From an uncultured Bacteroidales bacterium (GTDB lineage: Bacteria; Bacteroidota; Bacteroidia; Bacteroidales; UBA932), in assembly GCA_934725015.1 (NCBI GenBank), contig CAKVAS010000006.1, forward strand, positions 1-64,000: a stretch of 64,000 bases of DNA, in the 5' to 3' direction. Made by a program: the position numbers and the translations under genes. Positions 39,635 through 48,501 of this stretch are shown here, in pieces (position 1 is the first letter of the stretch; each line of letters begins with the position of its first letter). The notes under the pieces were generated by a model. It was not told the origin of the DNA, did not search any database, and saw only the letters and a list, made by a program, of their open reading frames with translations.

Positions 39635-41050
39635 TCAGCTGCGCCAGAAAAGGCGGAGGCGGGTGCAGAGCCAAGTGGCGAGCATCATCAGCAGGGTAAG
39701 GATGACCCCCTGCATGAATCCCCAGAAAGGCGAGCCTGAAGCAAGGCTGCAAATGAGTTGCATGATGCCGGTCAATGAGAGCAGAGGACCGATGACGAAG
39801 CCGGTCACGGTGTAGGCGACCATGGGGTTCTGCCCGACCCCGGTCAGGAAACCACAGCGGAGTCCGGGGTTCAGCTCGGCGCAAAGAAGGACGGAAACGA
39901 CGAGTACGCCCATTCCGGCGGTGGTGAACAGATAGGACAGGTTGCAGTAGTCCTTGGTGATGCCGCCGTCGAGAGGGTCGAACATGATGCCGACGAGGGT
40001 CAACGCGAATCCGATGTAGCCGATTCTGGCCCACACGGATTTCGCTGACCGCCTCGTGAGCGCGAGGAACGCGCCGGCAAGAGCCGCTGTCAGGAAGAAG
40101 TCGGCCACGACATGACGCGTGTAGAGTCCCCACAGCTGGACGAGCACCGTCACGGCCGCAAGCAGAGACGCCGGAACCCAGACCTTCTCCTCAATAGCGG
40201 CATTGTGCTCCGGAAGATTTCTGAAGGCGAGAATCATGTCCCCGACGACGGAACCTGCAAGAACCGGAATGACATACTGGAGGAAAGACCACTGGAAAAG
40301 CCAGCCGACGGACGGAGAGACTTCCGGGATGAACGACAGGGCCTGCGGAGCGTATGACGACACGGCCTTCACCGCCGCAATCAAGGCGATGCAGAGCCAC
40401 CTGTGCGCCATGTTGTCGCGTGTCCACAGCCAGAAGAGTCCGCCGAAAAGCGACGACACGGCCAGAATCATGATGATAATGTCGTTATCCGTCGTGAGCG
40501 GCACGCCGAAGAGAAACCTCTGCATGAGTCCGCAGCCTGCAAGCAGCGCGATTCCGCAGAGATTCACGGCAGGGCCAGTCCATTTCTTAGACGAAGGCAG
40601 GCGCATGAGAGACAGGCACATCGCCGCCCATACAAGCATTCGGAACAGGGACTTGGCCCACTCCGGCTGGCTTCCCTGCCAGATTCTGTAGCCGTTTCCG
40701 AGCACGAGCGCAAAGACCGTGAGCACAGCCCATCTTTTAAGGAGGCCTCCGCATATCGCCCATACGCTCACACCCCTGTCCAACTTTTTCCGCATCGAGA
40801 ACGGCAGCGCCGCGCCCATCGACAGCAGGAAGAAAGGAAACACGAGATCTACCCATGTGATTCCGGGGATATTAGGGTTGAAGTCGTAGGTCGGCGGCGG
40901 TGTCTGCGCATGGAACATCCAGCCGGGTAGTCCGGAGTGGAAGCCGACGTTCGCGCTGAGCACCATCCCGATGATGGCCAGGCAGCGGAGTATGTCAATG
41001 GAGGCGATTCTCCCCGACGGCGCGGCGGTCTTTTCATTTTTCATAATCAT
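39635..41050 (-). CDS. DUF5009 / HGSNAT-like membrane acyltransferase
   Basis: A 471-residue membrane protein with about ten to twelve hydrophobic segments. The opening RIASIDILRCLAIIGMV and the PGITWVDLVFPFFLLSMGAALPF segment are typical of DUF5009, related to heparan-alpha-glucosaminide N-acetyltransferase. Such proteins are thought to acetylate amino sugars across the membrane. They are common near Bacteroidota glycan genes. Start MIMKNEK or, two codons on, MKNEK. The substrate is not known. Confidence 0.88.
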   Translation of the reverse strand: MIMKNEKTAAPSGRIASIDILRCLAIIGMVLSANVGFHSGLPGWMFHAQTPPPTYDFNPNIPGITWVDLVFPFFLLSMGAALPFSMRKKLDRGVSVWAICGGLLKRWAVLTVFALVLGNGYRIWQGSQPEWAKSLFRMLVWAAMCLSLMRLPSSKKWTGPAVNLCGIALLAGCGLMQRFLFGVPLTTDNDIIIMILAVSSLFGGLFWLWTRDNMAHRWLCIALIAAVKAVSSYAPQALSFIPEVSPSVGWLFQWSFLQYVIPVLAGSVVGDMILAFRNLPEHNAAIEEKVWVPASLLAAVTVLVQLWGLYTRHVVADFFLTAALAGAFLALTRRSAKSVWARIGYIGFALTLVGIMFDPLDGGITKDYCNLSYLFTTAGMGVLVVSVLLCAELNPGLRCGFLTGVGQNPMVAYTVTGFVIGPLLSLTGIMQLICSLASGSPFWGFMQGVILTLLMMLATWLCTRLRLFWRS

Positions 41051-41226
41051 GTGGTTTTAGAAGTTATCACGGGCACAATTTCCGTGTCCTGTTTATTCCG
41101 AAAAATACGAAAAATAAATCTATAGTCAAAAATAATCTTCAATTCACGGCAATATATTTCCTCATATTCATAAAATTTTGTAACTTTCGTTTTTCAATAA
41201 ATAAAAAATCTTAAAAATTTGAGGAT

Positions 41227-42645
41227 ATGAAGAGGATAATATTTATTGCCATTGCCGTGTTTATGGCACTGTCCGCACACGGAAAACAGGTGACGGGAAA
41301 GGTGACGTGCGAAGGCAAGGGCATCGCGGGGGTAGCTGTTTCCGACGGACACAGTGTCGTGACTACGGACTCCAAGGGGAATTTCCGCCTCGACGTCGCG
41401 CCGCAGGGGCGTTTCGTTTTCATTTCAACGCCGAGCGGACACATATCCCCGACACGCGGGGAAGGAGCCTACTGGCAGAAAGTCGAGGAGAGGAAAAAGC
41501 ATTACGACTTCACGCTCCTGCGCAATCCCAAGGACGACACGAGGCACAACGTCGTCGTGATTGCGGATCCGCAGATAAGCGACGCGGACGAGTTTGAGGG
41601 GCTCCGCGAGCACGCCGGATATGTCAGGGAGTGCGCGGAGAGGGTCGCAGGGGACTACACCTTCGGACTGTGCCTGGGCGACATCGTGGGCTGGAACCAT
41701 GCGCTCTACCCCGAGTACAACGAGATTATGGACGCGACGGGAGTGGATTTCCGCAAGGTCATCGGCAACCATGACATGACAAACTACGGACGCTCGTTCG
41801 AAGGCTCGACCAAGGATTTCGAGGCAATGTACGGGCCGACATACTACTCGTTCAACGTCGGGAAGGTGCACCACATCGTGCTCAACGACAACTTCTATGT
41901 CGGGAAGGACTGGTACTACATCGGCTACCTCCCGGAGGAGCAGCTGCACTGGATGGAGCAGGACCTCGCGCTCGTCGGGAAGGACATGAAGGTGGTTGTT
42001 TCGCTGCACATCCCGACAACCCTGCGCGAATGGGACAGGACCGGCTACAACTTCGACTACAGCAAGATTGCCGACGTGATGTGCAACAAGAAGGCAGTCT
42101 ATGACCTGCTGGAACCATACGACGCGCTGATTCTCTCCGGACACATCCACACCGGCGACAACGAGGTCATCAGCGACCGCCTCATGGAGCACAATGTCAG
42201 CTCGCTCGGAGGCGCGTGGTGGTGCGGACCGGTCTGTGTCGATGGCGCTCCGGCCGGCTTCAAGCTCTATACTTTCGACGGAACGGACGTGAAATGGACC
42301 TACTACGGCTGCGGAACGAGTGAGGACTACCAGATGAAGGTCTATGCCGACGACCCGGCCTACCCGGGGCAGGTCGTGGCGAATGTCTGGGACTATGACC
42401 CACAGTGGAAGGTCGAGTATTTCGAGGACGGGGCGAAGGTCTGCGACATGACGCGCTTCGAGGGCAGGGATCCGCTTGCGATGGACCTCTACCGCGACCC
42501 GTCGTCGCTCAAGCGCGGCTGGGTGTGCGCCGTGCTCACCCAGAACCTCCTGAAGGCTCCCCTCTCGCCGGATGCCAAGGAAATCGAAGTCCGCGTCACC
42601 GACCGCTTCGGCCGCGTCTATACTGAAAGAATCCGCCAGGACTAA
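41227..42645 (+). CDS. Secreted calcineurin-like metallophosphoesterase
   Basis: A 472-residue exported protein with signal peptide (IIFIAIAVFMALSAHG), an N-terminal carboxypeptidase-regulatory-like beta domain (VTGKVTCEGKGIAGVAV), a metallophosphoesterase core and a C-terminal beta domain. Metal-binding blocks are ADPQISD, GDIVGWN, IGNHDM, SLHIPT and GHIHTGDN, complete for a two-metal centre. The three-domain order is widespread in Bacteroidota; the phosphate ester cleaved is unknown. A TAACTTTC near 41181 resembles a -7 box. The gene is alone. Confidence 0.92.
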   Translation: MKRIIFIAIAVFMALSAHGKQVTGKVTCEGKGIAGVAVSDGHSVVTTDSKGNFRLDVAPQGRFVFISTPSGHISPTRGEGAYWQKVEERKKHYDFTLLRNPKDDTRHNVVVIADPQISDADEFEGLREHAGYVRECAERVAGDYTFGLCLGDIVGWNHALYPEYNEIMDATGVDFRKVIGNHDMTNYGRSFEGSTKDFEAMYGPTYYSFNVGKVHHIVLNDNFYVGKDWYYIGYLPEEQLHWMEQDLALVGKDMKVVVSLHIPTTLREWDRTGYNFDYSKIADVMCNKKAVYDLLEPYDALILSGHIHTGDNEVISDRLMEHNVSSLGGAWWCGPVCVDGAPAGFKLYTFDGTDVKWTYYGCGTSEDYQMKVYADDPAYPGQVVANVWDYDPQWKVEYFEDGAKVCDMTRFEGRDPLAMDLYRDPSSLKRGWVCAVLTQNLLKAPLSPDAKEIEVRVTDRFGRVYTERIRQD

Positions 42646-42992
42646 GAAGCTGTTTTAATTTTTCTCACATTTATTTTTATGTGTTCGTTCTTTTGGTGTC
42701 TTTTTGGCCATATTTTCCCATTTTGCTCGTCATTTAGCACCGCTAAACTCCTCTCAAAACAGAACCTTTTCGTTAAGTGAGAGCAAAGCAAACTTGTTTG
42801 TTTTGCCGAACGCAGAAAAGTGGCGCGAAGCGAAAAATCTGACTCAAAAATACACCTCAAAATAACTGAACAAAAAATTCAAACATCTTCTAAGACCACA
42901 GCGGAACATCTCTTCCGGTTCAGAAAAAGGTCGCCTTAACGGCCGAACATTTTGATAAATTTGCAGTAGAAAAGCGGAGATGAGCAGGAATG
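42646..42992. other. Gene-free stretch, possible interspersed repeat
   Basis: Between convergent genes. A 72-codon minus-strand frame (42642-42860) overlaps the previous stop codon and has no initiation signals. Its text (QNGKIWPKRHQKNEHIKINV) reminds me of sequences that recur between genes in Bacteroidota, so I treat it as a repeat remnant, not a gene. 42861-42992 shows nothing recognisable. Confidence 0.4.
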
Positions 42993-43469
42993 CTATCGAC
43001 GACGAATTCCATAGCGTTTCTTTTCTTTTGTTGTCAGGACATCCGTTGTTTCAAGAATATCAAAGATGCCATCGAAGTCGGATTTTGTAAGGACACCAAA
43101 ATATTCTCCTGAAGCCAATTTGCCAAATGGAATACTGAACAGCATTCCACAATCCACAAAACTGTCATATTTCAGAAAGTCCGGATAATCCTCCTGACGC
43201 AGAAGATACTGAACCTCCAGATATTGAGGTGAAAATGATGACTTGGGACTCATGTTCGTATTCACAAGCACCGAACCATAACAAATCTCGTTTACCAGAT
43301 CAACGCCGACAATGACTATCAGCTTCGGCTTACAAGTTCGGCCATCCTTAAATACCAGTCCCTCATCCGCTGAAATGACAGCCCTAATCAGAGCGCCAGG
43401 CAGAAGCCTTTCTGCCGTTACTCTGCGCGTCTCCTCCAGATAAGACTGCTGCAATTCCCTTAAATCCAT
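42993..43469 (-). CDS. Probable toxin partner of the Panacea antitoxin
   Basis: A 158-residue protein whose middle resembles a PemK/MazF-like SH3 barrel: LLPGALIRAVISADEG, then KPKLIVIVGVD and YGSVLVNTN, with a later DCGMLFSIPFGKL. It begins inside the last codons of the Panacea gene (10-base overlap), so the two are co-translated. Position, size and the partner type point to a toxin, but the fold assignment is tentative and the target unknown. It has no signal peptide. A MazF-like RNase or an unrelated Panacea-linked toxin are both possible. Confidence 0.6.
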   Translation of the reverse strand: MDLRELQQSYLEETRRVTAERLLPGALIRAVISADEGLVFKDGRTCKPKLIVIVGVDLVNEICYGSVLVNTNMSPKSSFSPQYLEVQYLLRQEDYPDFLKYDSFVDCGMLFSIPFGKLASGEYFGVLTKSDFDGIFDILETTDVLTTKEKKRYGIRRR

Positions 43470-44050
43470 GTCATCGCCCGACGAACGGCCTGCCGCTCCT
43501 TTATGACATTAAGCATATCCTTTGATGCGCCGGCAGCCTCAGCCATATCATACATGGTGATTTTGGCATCCTCCCCTGTCTTCTCCGTCTGCCGCTTCGC
43601 TCTGCGCCAAGCTTTGTCATGAGACAGGTCGGAAAGGTCAAACGACCCGAAATCACGACAGCGCGAAATCCACAAATCCAACATCTTTACATCGGCTGCG
43701 GACAATTCATCCATATCACAAACGGCTGAAGGCTTGGCGCAGACAATCTGAGGTCCCTTGTCTGAACGAGTAATTGACAACGAGTCTGCAAAGGACTTCA
43801 AATCTGAGGACTCAAAATCCTCCCCATTTTCCACACCTTTAAGAACTTTATATGTCAATGTCGGAACCGGTCCATGTTTTCTTGCCACGAAAGTCTCATA
43901 AGCAACCGGCAGTCCGTACTCTTTAAGCTGGTTCTGCTGCGAGAAATACATGACCTTAAACAAATGGATGTAATCCACCCCGTCAGGAAATGCCTTCAAG
44001 ATGTACAGGACAACGGCCTTTATCTTATTTATCTGTTCAGCTGTCTTCAT
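43460..44050 (-). CDS. Panacea (SocA/DUF4065) domain antitoxin
   Basis: The 196-residue protein starts MKTAEQINKIKAVVLYILKA and shows the Panacea pattern: YIHLFKVMYFSQQNQLKEYG, the family's Leu-Lys-x-x-Tyr helix, then TFVARKHGPVPTLTYKVLKG, matching the conserved R-x-GP-v box. Panacea proteins neutralise many unrelated toxins. The in-frame ATG at 44110 precedes the promoter at 44069-44076 and is rejected. The overlapping downstream gene is its likely toxin. Confidence 0.85.
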   Translation of the reverse strand: MKTAEQINKIKAVVLYILKAFPDGVDYIHLFKVMYFSQQNQLKEYGLPVAYETFVARKHGPVPTLTYKVLKGVENGEDFESSDLKSFADSLSITRSDKGPQIVCAKPSAVCDMDELSAADVKMLDLWISRCRDFGSFDLSDLSHDKAWRRAKRQTEKTGEDAKITMYDMAEAAGASKDMLNVIKERQAVRRAMTWI

Positions 44051-44068
44051 ATCAATGAATTGAGGGTG

Positions 44069-44076
44069 CAAATATA
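44069..44076 (-). promoter_or_regulatory. -7 element of the Panacea operon
   Basis: TATATTTG on the minus strand, about 18 bases after a TTG. The leader to the ATG at 44050 would be only about a dozen bases. Confidence 0.6.
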
Positions 44077-44128
44077 CAAATTTTAAGTCACATACAACTT
44101 CAATGCCCAAAGGAAAGACATAATATAT

Positions 44129-44172
44129 GACCGCAGCGGCGGGAGGTCGGATGACCTCCCGCCGCTGCGGTC
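44129..44172 (-). terminator. Perfect 20-bp hairpin after the polysaccharide locus
   Basis: Arms 44129-44148 and 44153-44172 are exact complements around a GGAT loop. A second small hairpin, AGTGAGC/GCTCACT, adjoins at 44173-44192. It lies 40 bases past the last gene of the locus and before the Panacea promoter. The lack of a T-run makes its role as terminator an inference. Confidence 0.6.
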
Positions 44173-44212
44173 AGTGAGCCTTGGCGCTCACTTGGGGATT
44201 TTCCTTGCGGAA

Positions 44213-45895
44213 TTATTTGAGAGGGCACCAGAATGCCTCGATGCCGGATGAGTTGTTCGCTATATAATAGAGGTTCATGCCTCCTTCAGCTGCTTCAAAA
44301 GTGATATCGCAACCAACATTGCCGCCTGCAAGGTCTTCAGAGTACAAGGTCGTTGACGGCGTGAACACAATCTCCTTTGTCGCAATGTCTATCACATAAA
44401 TTTCAGGCTTCGACCATGTAAAGAAAGTATCACCGGCAATTACTGCATATTGCTTACCATTAACCGTACGGATTTCCATAGTATTGAAAGCATTGTTGCT
44501 GCTTATAGGAGCCTTTTCCATAAGTTTTGTGCATGAGCAGTCTGCTGCAACATAATATGGAATATTTTCGTCGTACAACGCCATAATGGCACCGTCGGAA
44601 AGGTTTGTTCCCATAAGAGCATAGGCAGGGGAGTTATTAGGTGCACCAGACCAATAACCAGGAGTGCCATCATACCACCCGGCTAATCCGTAGAATCCGG
44701 TAAGAGTCTGCTTAACATAGTTTCCGGCTTTTCCATCCTTGACTTCCCAAGCAAGAACCATGTTCTCGCCGCCTCCGCCAACACCTTCCCAAGGGGAAAC
44801 TATTGCAGCATTCTTCGTCACATCACCTCTTACAGAAAGTGAGTATCCTATATAGCTCGGTCCATTTTCATATCCCTGCGTCTTAGTCGATGCCAAGAGG
44901 GTCGGTGTTTTGTCACCAGGTTTCATATACCAGATTGAGAAATCAACATAACTGCTCCACCAGTTGTTAACCCTGTTGCAGAAGACAAGATTTCCGGCCT
45001 CATCATTGGTAATCGTAATCGGTTCAACATCGCCAGTGTTAAGCTCACCTTTCTTCTCTCCGGTTTTCTTGTCAAGAATAACCGGCTTGCTTCCATCGCC
45101 TGCACAAACGACAAGATTACCATCATAAAGTGCAATCGAAGCGACTGTATTCATGGTTATCTTACTTTCCGTAGAATAGTCTTGCTTTTCAGCATTCCAT
45201 ATCATATATGTCTTCGTATAAGTGGCAACATGATTAAGGACAGTACTGAGTTCTATTCCCCAAAGCTTCGTCTGAGGTCCTTTCTGTGTAACAGTGAAAG
45301 TAAGGTTCTCAAAGCCTTCTGCCTTAACCAGAATCTCTGCCGTGCGCACGCCGTCAAGTTCATCGAAGGCATCCACCGTAAGCTTCGTAACCTGCTCGCC
45401 GTAAGCCTTTGTCTCAACTTTCTTCACCCAAGTGAAATCAACAGGAATAGTCACCTCGTAAGGAACGTTGGTCATGACCTTGAGTTCGACCTCGCCGCCC
45501 TTGCTGTCAATCTCGGCCGACTCAGAAACGAGGGAGAACGCATTGACCTGAGGCTGAGTGAGAGTGAACTCCTGCTGTGCGGAGCCGGCAGTCACGACGA
45601 TGACGGCGACACGGGCATCGTTTGTCTTGTTCTCCTCGGCGAGGAACTGAACCTTGCCCTCTCCGGCTGTACCCTTGGCGCGTGAAATCGTGCACCACTC
45701 GTAGGTTTCCTTGAGCTTGGCAGTCCAATCGACGTTGGTCGTGAACTCGACGAAGAACTCTGTCTCCTCGGTTCCGGCAAGCGGAATCTGGTACTCGGTC
45801 TTGTCCGCCTTGATTTCAGGAGTAATCTGCTCCTCCTTCTTGCAGCTGACCAAAGCGAGGGCAATGGCCATCAGCGACAATAAAATCTTTTTCAT
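44213..45895 (-). CDS. Surface lipoprotein with two BACON-like domains
   Basis: A 560-residue lipoprotein (lipobox IALALVSCKKEE). Two BACON-like beta domains lie at about 30-115 and 117-205 (CTISRAKGTAGEGKVQF; FTWVKKVETKAYG), followed by a propeller-like region to the end. That region shares the block ITNDEAGNL and its surroundings (LVVCAGDGSKP) with the lipoprotein at 48502-50223 (LVVCLGDGSAP), so the two are paralogues in their C-terminal parts; it looks like DUF5018. It is the last gene of the SusC/SusD locus and probably binds glycan at the cell surface. Confidence 0.82.
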   Translation of the reverse strand: MKKILLSLMAIALALVSCKKEEQITPEIKADKTEYQIPLAGTEETEFFVEFTTNVDWTAKLKETYEWCTISRAKGTAGEGKVQFLAEENKTNDARVAVIVVTAGSAQQEFTLTQPQVNAFSLVSESAEIDSKGGEVELKVMTNVPYEVTIPVDFTWVKKVETKAYGEQVTKLTVDAFDELDGVRTAEILVKAEGFENLTFTVTQKGPQTKLWGIELSTVLNHVATYTKTYMIWNAEKQDYSTESKITMNTVASIALYDGNLVVCAGDGSKPVILDKKTGEKKGELNTGDVEPITITNDEAGNLVFCNRVNNWWSSYVDFSIWYMKPGDKTPTLLASTKTQGYENGPSYIGYSLSVRGDVTKNAAIVSPWEGVGGGGENMVLAWEVKDGKAGNYVKQTLTGFYGLAGWYDGTPGYWSGAPNNSPAYALMGTNLSDGAIMALYDENIPYYVAADCSCTKLMEKAPISSNNAFNTMEIRTVNGKQYAVIAGDTFFTWSKPEIYVIDIATKEIVFTPSTTLYSEDLAGGNVGCDITFEAAEGGMNLYYIANNSSGIEAFWCPLK

Positions 45896-45946
45896 AATAA
45901 AATGTGTTTGTTAGTGTGTTGTTTTTATGTTGTAGTTTATAACATA

Positions 45947-47386
45947 CTATTTTACGGTTGCGAGGTACCGGTCGAAGGCCGTCTTGAAGCTGTCCCAGTA
46001 GTCATACATCCGGATGTGGCAGAGGTCGAATACAAAGAAACCGTCCGCATTGTTTATGCAGGCATCGACTATGTCCGGCATGAGAGCGCCCTGTCCGCCT
46101 TCGGTGAAACCGGTGGAATTGCCGATGTCAGGGCCGCCGTAGTAAGGGACGTCGCCCTTGAAGAGGTTCGCGGCACGCTTGCAGAAGCCCTCCATGGTCC
46201 ATTCCGTGGAGCCGTGGATGCTGTCAGTGCCGGCGTATGCTCCGATAATCATCACGTCGCAGTGGTCGGCATAGCCGTAGTCCTTGTAGTCGGCGGAAGC
46301 CCATCTGTAGCCGTCGGCCTTAGGGTCGTACTTGGGGCTCGCCCAGTTCACTCCGCTGTAGTAGTAGCTTGAGTACCAGGCGCCCACATAGGCCCCGAAC
46401 TGGCAGTCGGCGTTCACCGAGTGCACCTTGTCGGAAACCTTGACGATGAAGTCGTGGATGGTCTTGGCACGGAACGCGAGCCATGACTTCTGCATATCCG
46501 TGACGGTAGATTTCAGTTCATCCTGTCCCGGAGAGAAGATGTCAGCAGGCCAGTTCGTGACCTTCCTGCCGAGATAGGCCTCGAATTTCTCACGCGAAGA
46601 ATCGGAGAAGTCGCTCAGGAGGCTGTAGTCGTCGAAACGGCAGCGGTCGAGGATTATCCCGTCGACATCGTACGCGGCGAGTTCGCCGATGAGCCTCAGG
46701 AGATAGTCCTGCACCTCGTCGTTCGCCGGGCTCAGGAACTTCGCGCCGTAGTCGCTTTCGTCATTCTGCAGGTCCATCGTATTCACAAGCCCGCCGACCG
46801 AGTTTATCACGCTCGCCCATGACTTTGGAGCGGTGCCGCGGTAGAATATGCCGTCGCTTCCGAGACCGTATGGGCACAGATAGCCTCCGACAAAGGTGTT
46901 CATGCTCGCGAAGACCCTGAGCCCGTTCTTGTGTCCCTCGTCGATGAATTTCTGAAGATAGTCGAAAGACTCGGTTCTCTTGAGCCAGACATAACTCCCG
47001 TTAACCCATGCATCGACTTTGTCAAGCCCGTGCTCGACGGAAGACTTGAAAAGCACGCCGGTAGTGGTGGGGCGGACATCGACGACGATGTGGGTGAAGC
47101 CCATGTCCGCTATTTTCTTTATGTCCGATGCAATCTTGGACTCGCTGTTCGCATATTCATTGAAATTGGCGGCAGCGTCAATCCACACGAGCCTCGGCTT
47201 GCCCTTTATTTCAGGCAGGCCCGGAGTCTCCGGCTGATCCGGTTTGTCAGGCTTCTCAGGCTGGTCAGGAACTTCCGGTTCTTTCCACTCATCCCGCCAC
47301 AGGAACCCCGTTTCAGGCTTCTCGCAGCCGACGGTCCCGCAGACAAGCGCGAGCGCCAGAAATAGATGGTTGATTCTAATCTTCAT
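45947..47386 (-). CDS. GHL10 (DUF187) glycoside-hydrolase-like lipoprotein B
   Basis: A 479-residue lipoprotein (ALALVCGTVGCEKPE), a Pro-rich spacer with repeated PDQPEKPDKPDQPE, then a TIM-barrel GHL10 domain: RLVWIDAAANFNEY, MGFTHIVVDVRPTTTG, VDGIILDRCRFDDY and GVNWASPKYDP. E. coli DigH of this family cuts peptide-free peptidoglycan strands. It is paralogous to the gene at 55265-56602 (shared ILDR/IFDR-x-R, GVNWAS and WP-x-D blocks). The exact substrate is not shown by sequence. Confidence 0.83.
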   Translation of the reverse strand: MKIRINHLFLALALVCGTVGCEKPETGFLWRDEWKEPEVPDQPEKPDKPDQPETPGLPEIKGKPRLVWIDAAANFNEYANSESKIASDIKKIADMGFTHIVVDVRPTTTGVLFKSSVEHGLDKVDAWVNGSYVWLKRTESFDYLQKFIDEGHKNGLRVFASMNTFVGGYLCPYGLGSDGIFYRGTAPKSWASVINSVGGLVNTMDLQNDESDYGAKFLSPANDEVQDYLLRLIGELAAYDVDGIILDRCRFDDYSLLSDFSDSSREKFEAYLGRKVTNWPADIFSPGQDELKSTVTDMQKSWLAFRAKTIHDFIVKVSDKVHSVNADCQFGAYVGAWYSSYYYSGVNWASPKYDPKADGYRWASADYKDYGYADHCDVMIIGAYAGTDSIHGSTEWTMEGFCKRAANLFKGDVPYYGGPDIGNSTGFTEGGQGALMPDIVDACINNADGFFVFDLCHIRMYDYWDSFKTAFDRYLATVK

Positions 47387-47395
47387 TACAAAAAA

Positions 47396-48499
47396 TTACT
47401 TAAACATTACAGTGCTTGCAACGGCTCTCTGATGGCCGTCAGAAACCTTTATCGTCTCCTGCCCTCCGATGAGCATACAGGACGAGCCGCCTCCGTCGAG
47501 GTTAATCGCGTCCCTGCAGCCGAGACTGTAGAGCACCCGGGCGACCTCCCCGGTAGTCAGTCCCGTCACGCCTTCCGTCATCTCACGTCCCTCGCAGACA
47601 AAAAGCACCAGTTTGGAATCGGCCGAGATGCCGACAGCCGTCCTCGGGGCGTAGGTGTCCGGACCTATGCCTGAAGTGCCGTCGAAGAGCTCCTCGACAT
47701 AACTGTCGATGACCTTAGAATCCTTAAGGAGCACGGGGCCGCCTCCGATGGCGTTCTTCGCCTCAAATTCGACGGCCGTCTCCGGATAACTTGCGGAAGG
47801 TGTCTTTGCAGGCTTCTGCTTCCATGAGTTCGGAGCGGGAGTCTGATAGGTGTAATGCGCCCCGGAAGAAGTGTAGTAGGTCCAGCAGGACTCGAACGAG
47901 CCGTTTGAGTGTTCGATGAACGCAGCACGGGTCGGATAGTATATGGTCTTCCAGTCTTCGGACGCATAGTTGATGTTCACTCCGAGGCTGGTGCCTTCGC
48001 TCACAGCCACCGAGGCGCTGTAGTTCTTGCCTCCGGAAGAGTAGAAGAACCCGCCGTTCACGATGACTGACGCCGAGCAATCCTCATAGACCTTGGACGG
48101 TGTCCTGAAGGCCTCGTCGCAGCCCTTGAGCTCAGGGTCGTTGATGCTCCAGACCCCGAATCCGGCCTTTGAAGCGTCGGCAACCGCGATGTAGGCGATT
48201 GCGGGACGGGTGAAGAACTTGCCGGAGAAACGATATATACTGATGTCGGAGCGGAGTCCGGAATAGTCCGAAGTCCGGTTCTCCCATCCGGCGGCTGTCG
48301 GATCGACAAATGCCGTGTGAGGAGTCTCGGGAATCACGGGATATTCAGGTTCCGTCGGTTTCTCCGGAGTAACGGGGGTCTCCGGTGTCTCAGGCTCTGC
48401 CCAAGGCCAGTCAGGAACATCCCCATCCCCCTTGCCGCATCCGAGTGTCAGGGCAAGCCCCGACACGGACGCGAGAATATATGCGATAGTGCGCTTCAT
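47396..48499 (-). CDS. Phosphodiester glycosidase family lipoprotein
   Basis: A 367-residue lipoprotein (SGLALTLGCGKGD, then a Pro/Glu/Thr spacer) with a phosphodiester glycosidase domain (PF09992-like): VIVNGGFFYSSGG, AIGGGPVLLKDS, GPDTYAPRTAVGI and AINLDGGGSSCMLIGG. In animals this domain removes GlcNAc from GlcNAc-1-phospho-6-mannose; bacterial members are linked to cell-surface polymers. An ATG at 48505 overlaps the previous stop codon (ATGA) and is an alternative start two codons upstream. Confidence 0.88.
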   Translation of the reverse strand: MKRTIAYILASVSGLALTLGCGKGDGDVPDWPWAEPETPETPVTPEKPTEPEYPVIPETPHTAFVDPTAAGWENRTSDYSGLRSDISIYRFSGKFFTRPAIAYIAVADASKAGFGVWSINDPELKGCDEAFRTPSKVYEDCSASVIVNGGFFYSSGGKNYSASVAVSEGTSLGVNINYASEDWKTIYYPTRAAFIEHSNGSFESCWTYYTSSGAHYTYQTPAPNSWKQKPAKTPSASYPETAVEFEAKNAIGGGPVLLKDSKVIDSYVEELFDGTSGIGPDTYAPRTAVGISADSKLVLFVCEGREMTEGVTGLTTGEVARVLYSLGCRDAINLDGGGSSCMLIGGQETIKVSDGHQRAVASTVMFK

Positions 48500-48501
48500 T
48501 G

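Noticed and set aside
42642..42860. A 72-residue minus-strand gene
   Set aside because: It overlaps the end of the phosphoesterase gene on the other strand, has no promoter and appears to be part of a dispersed repeat.
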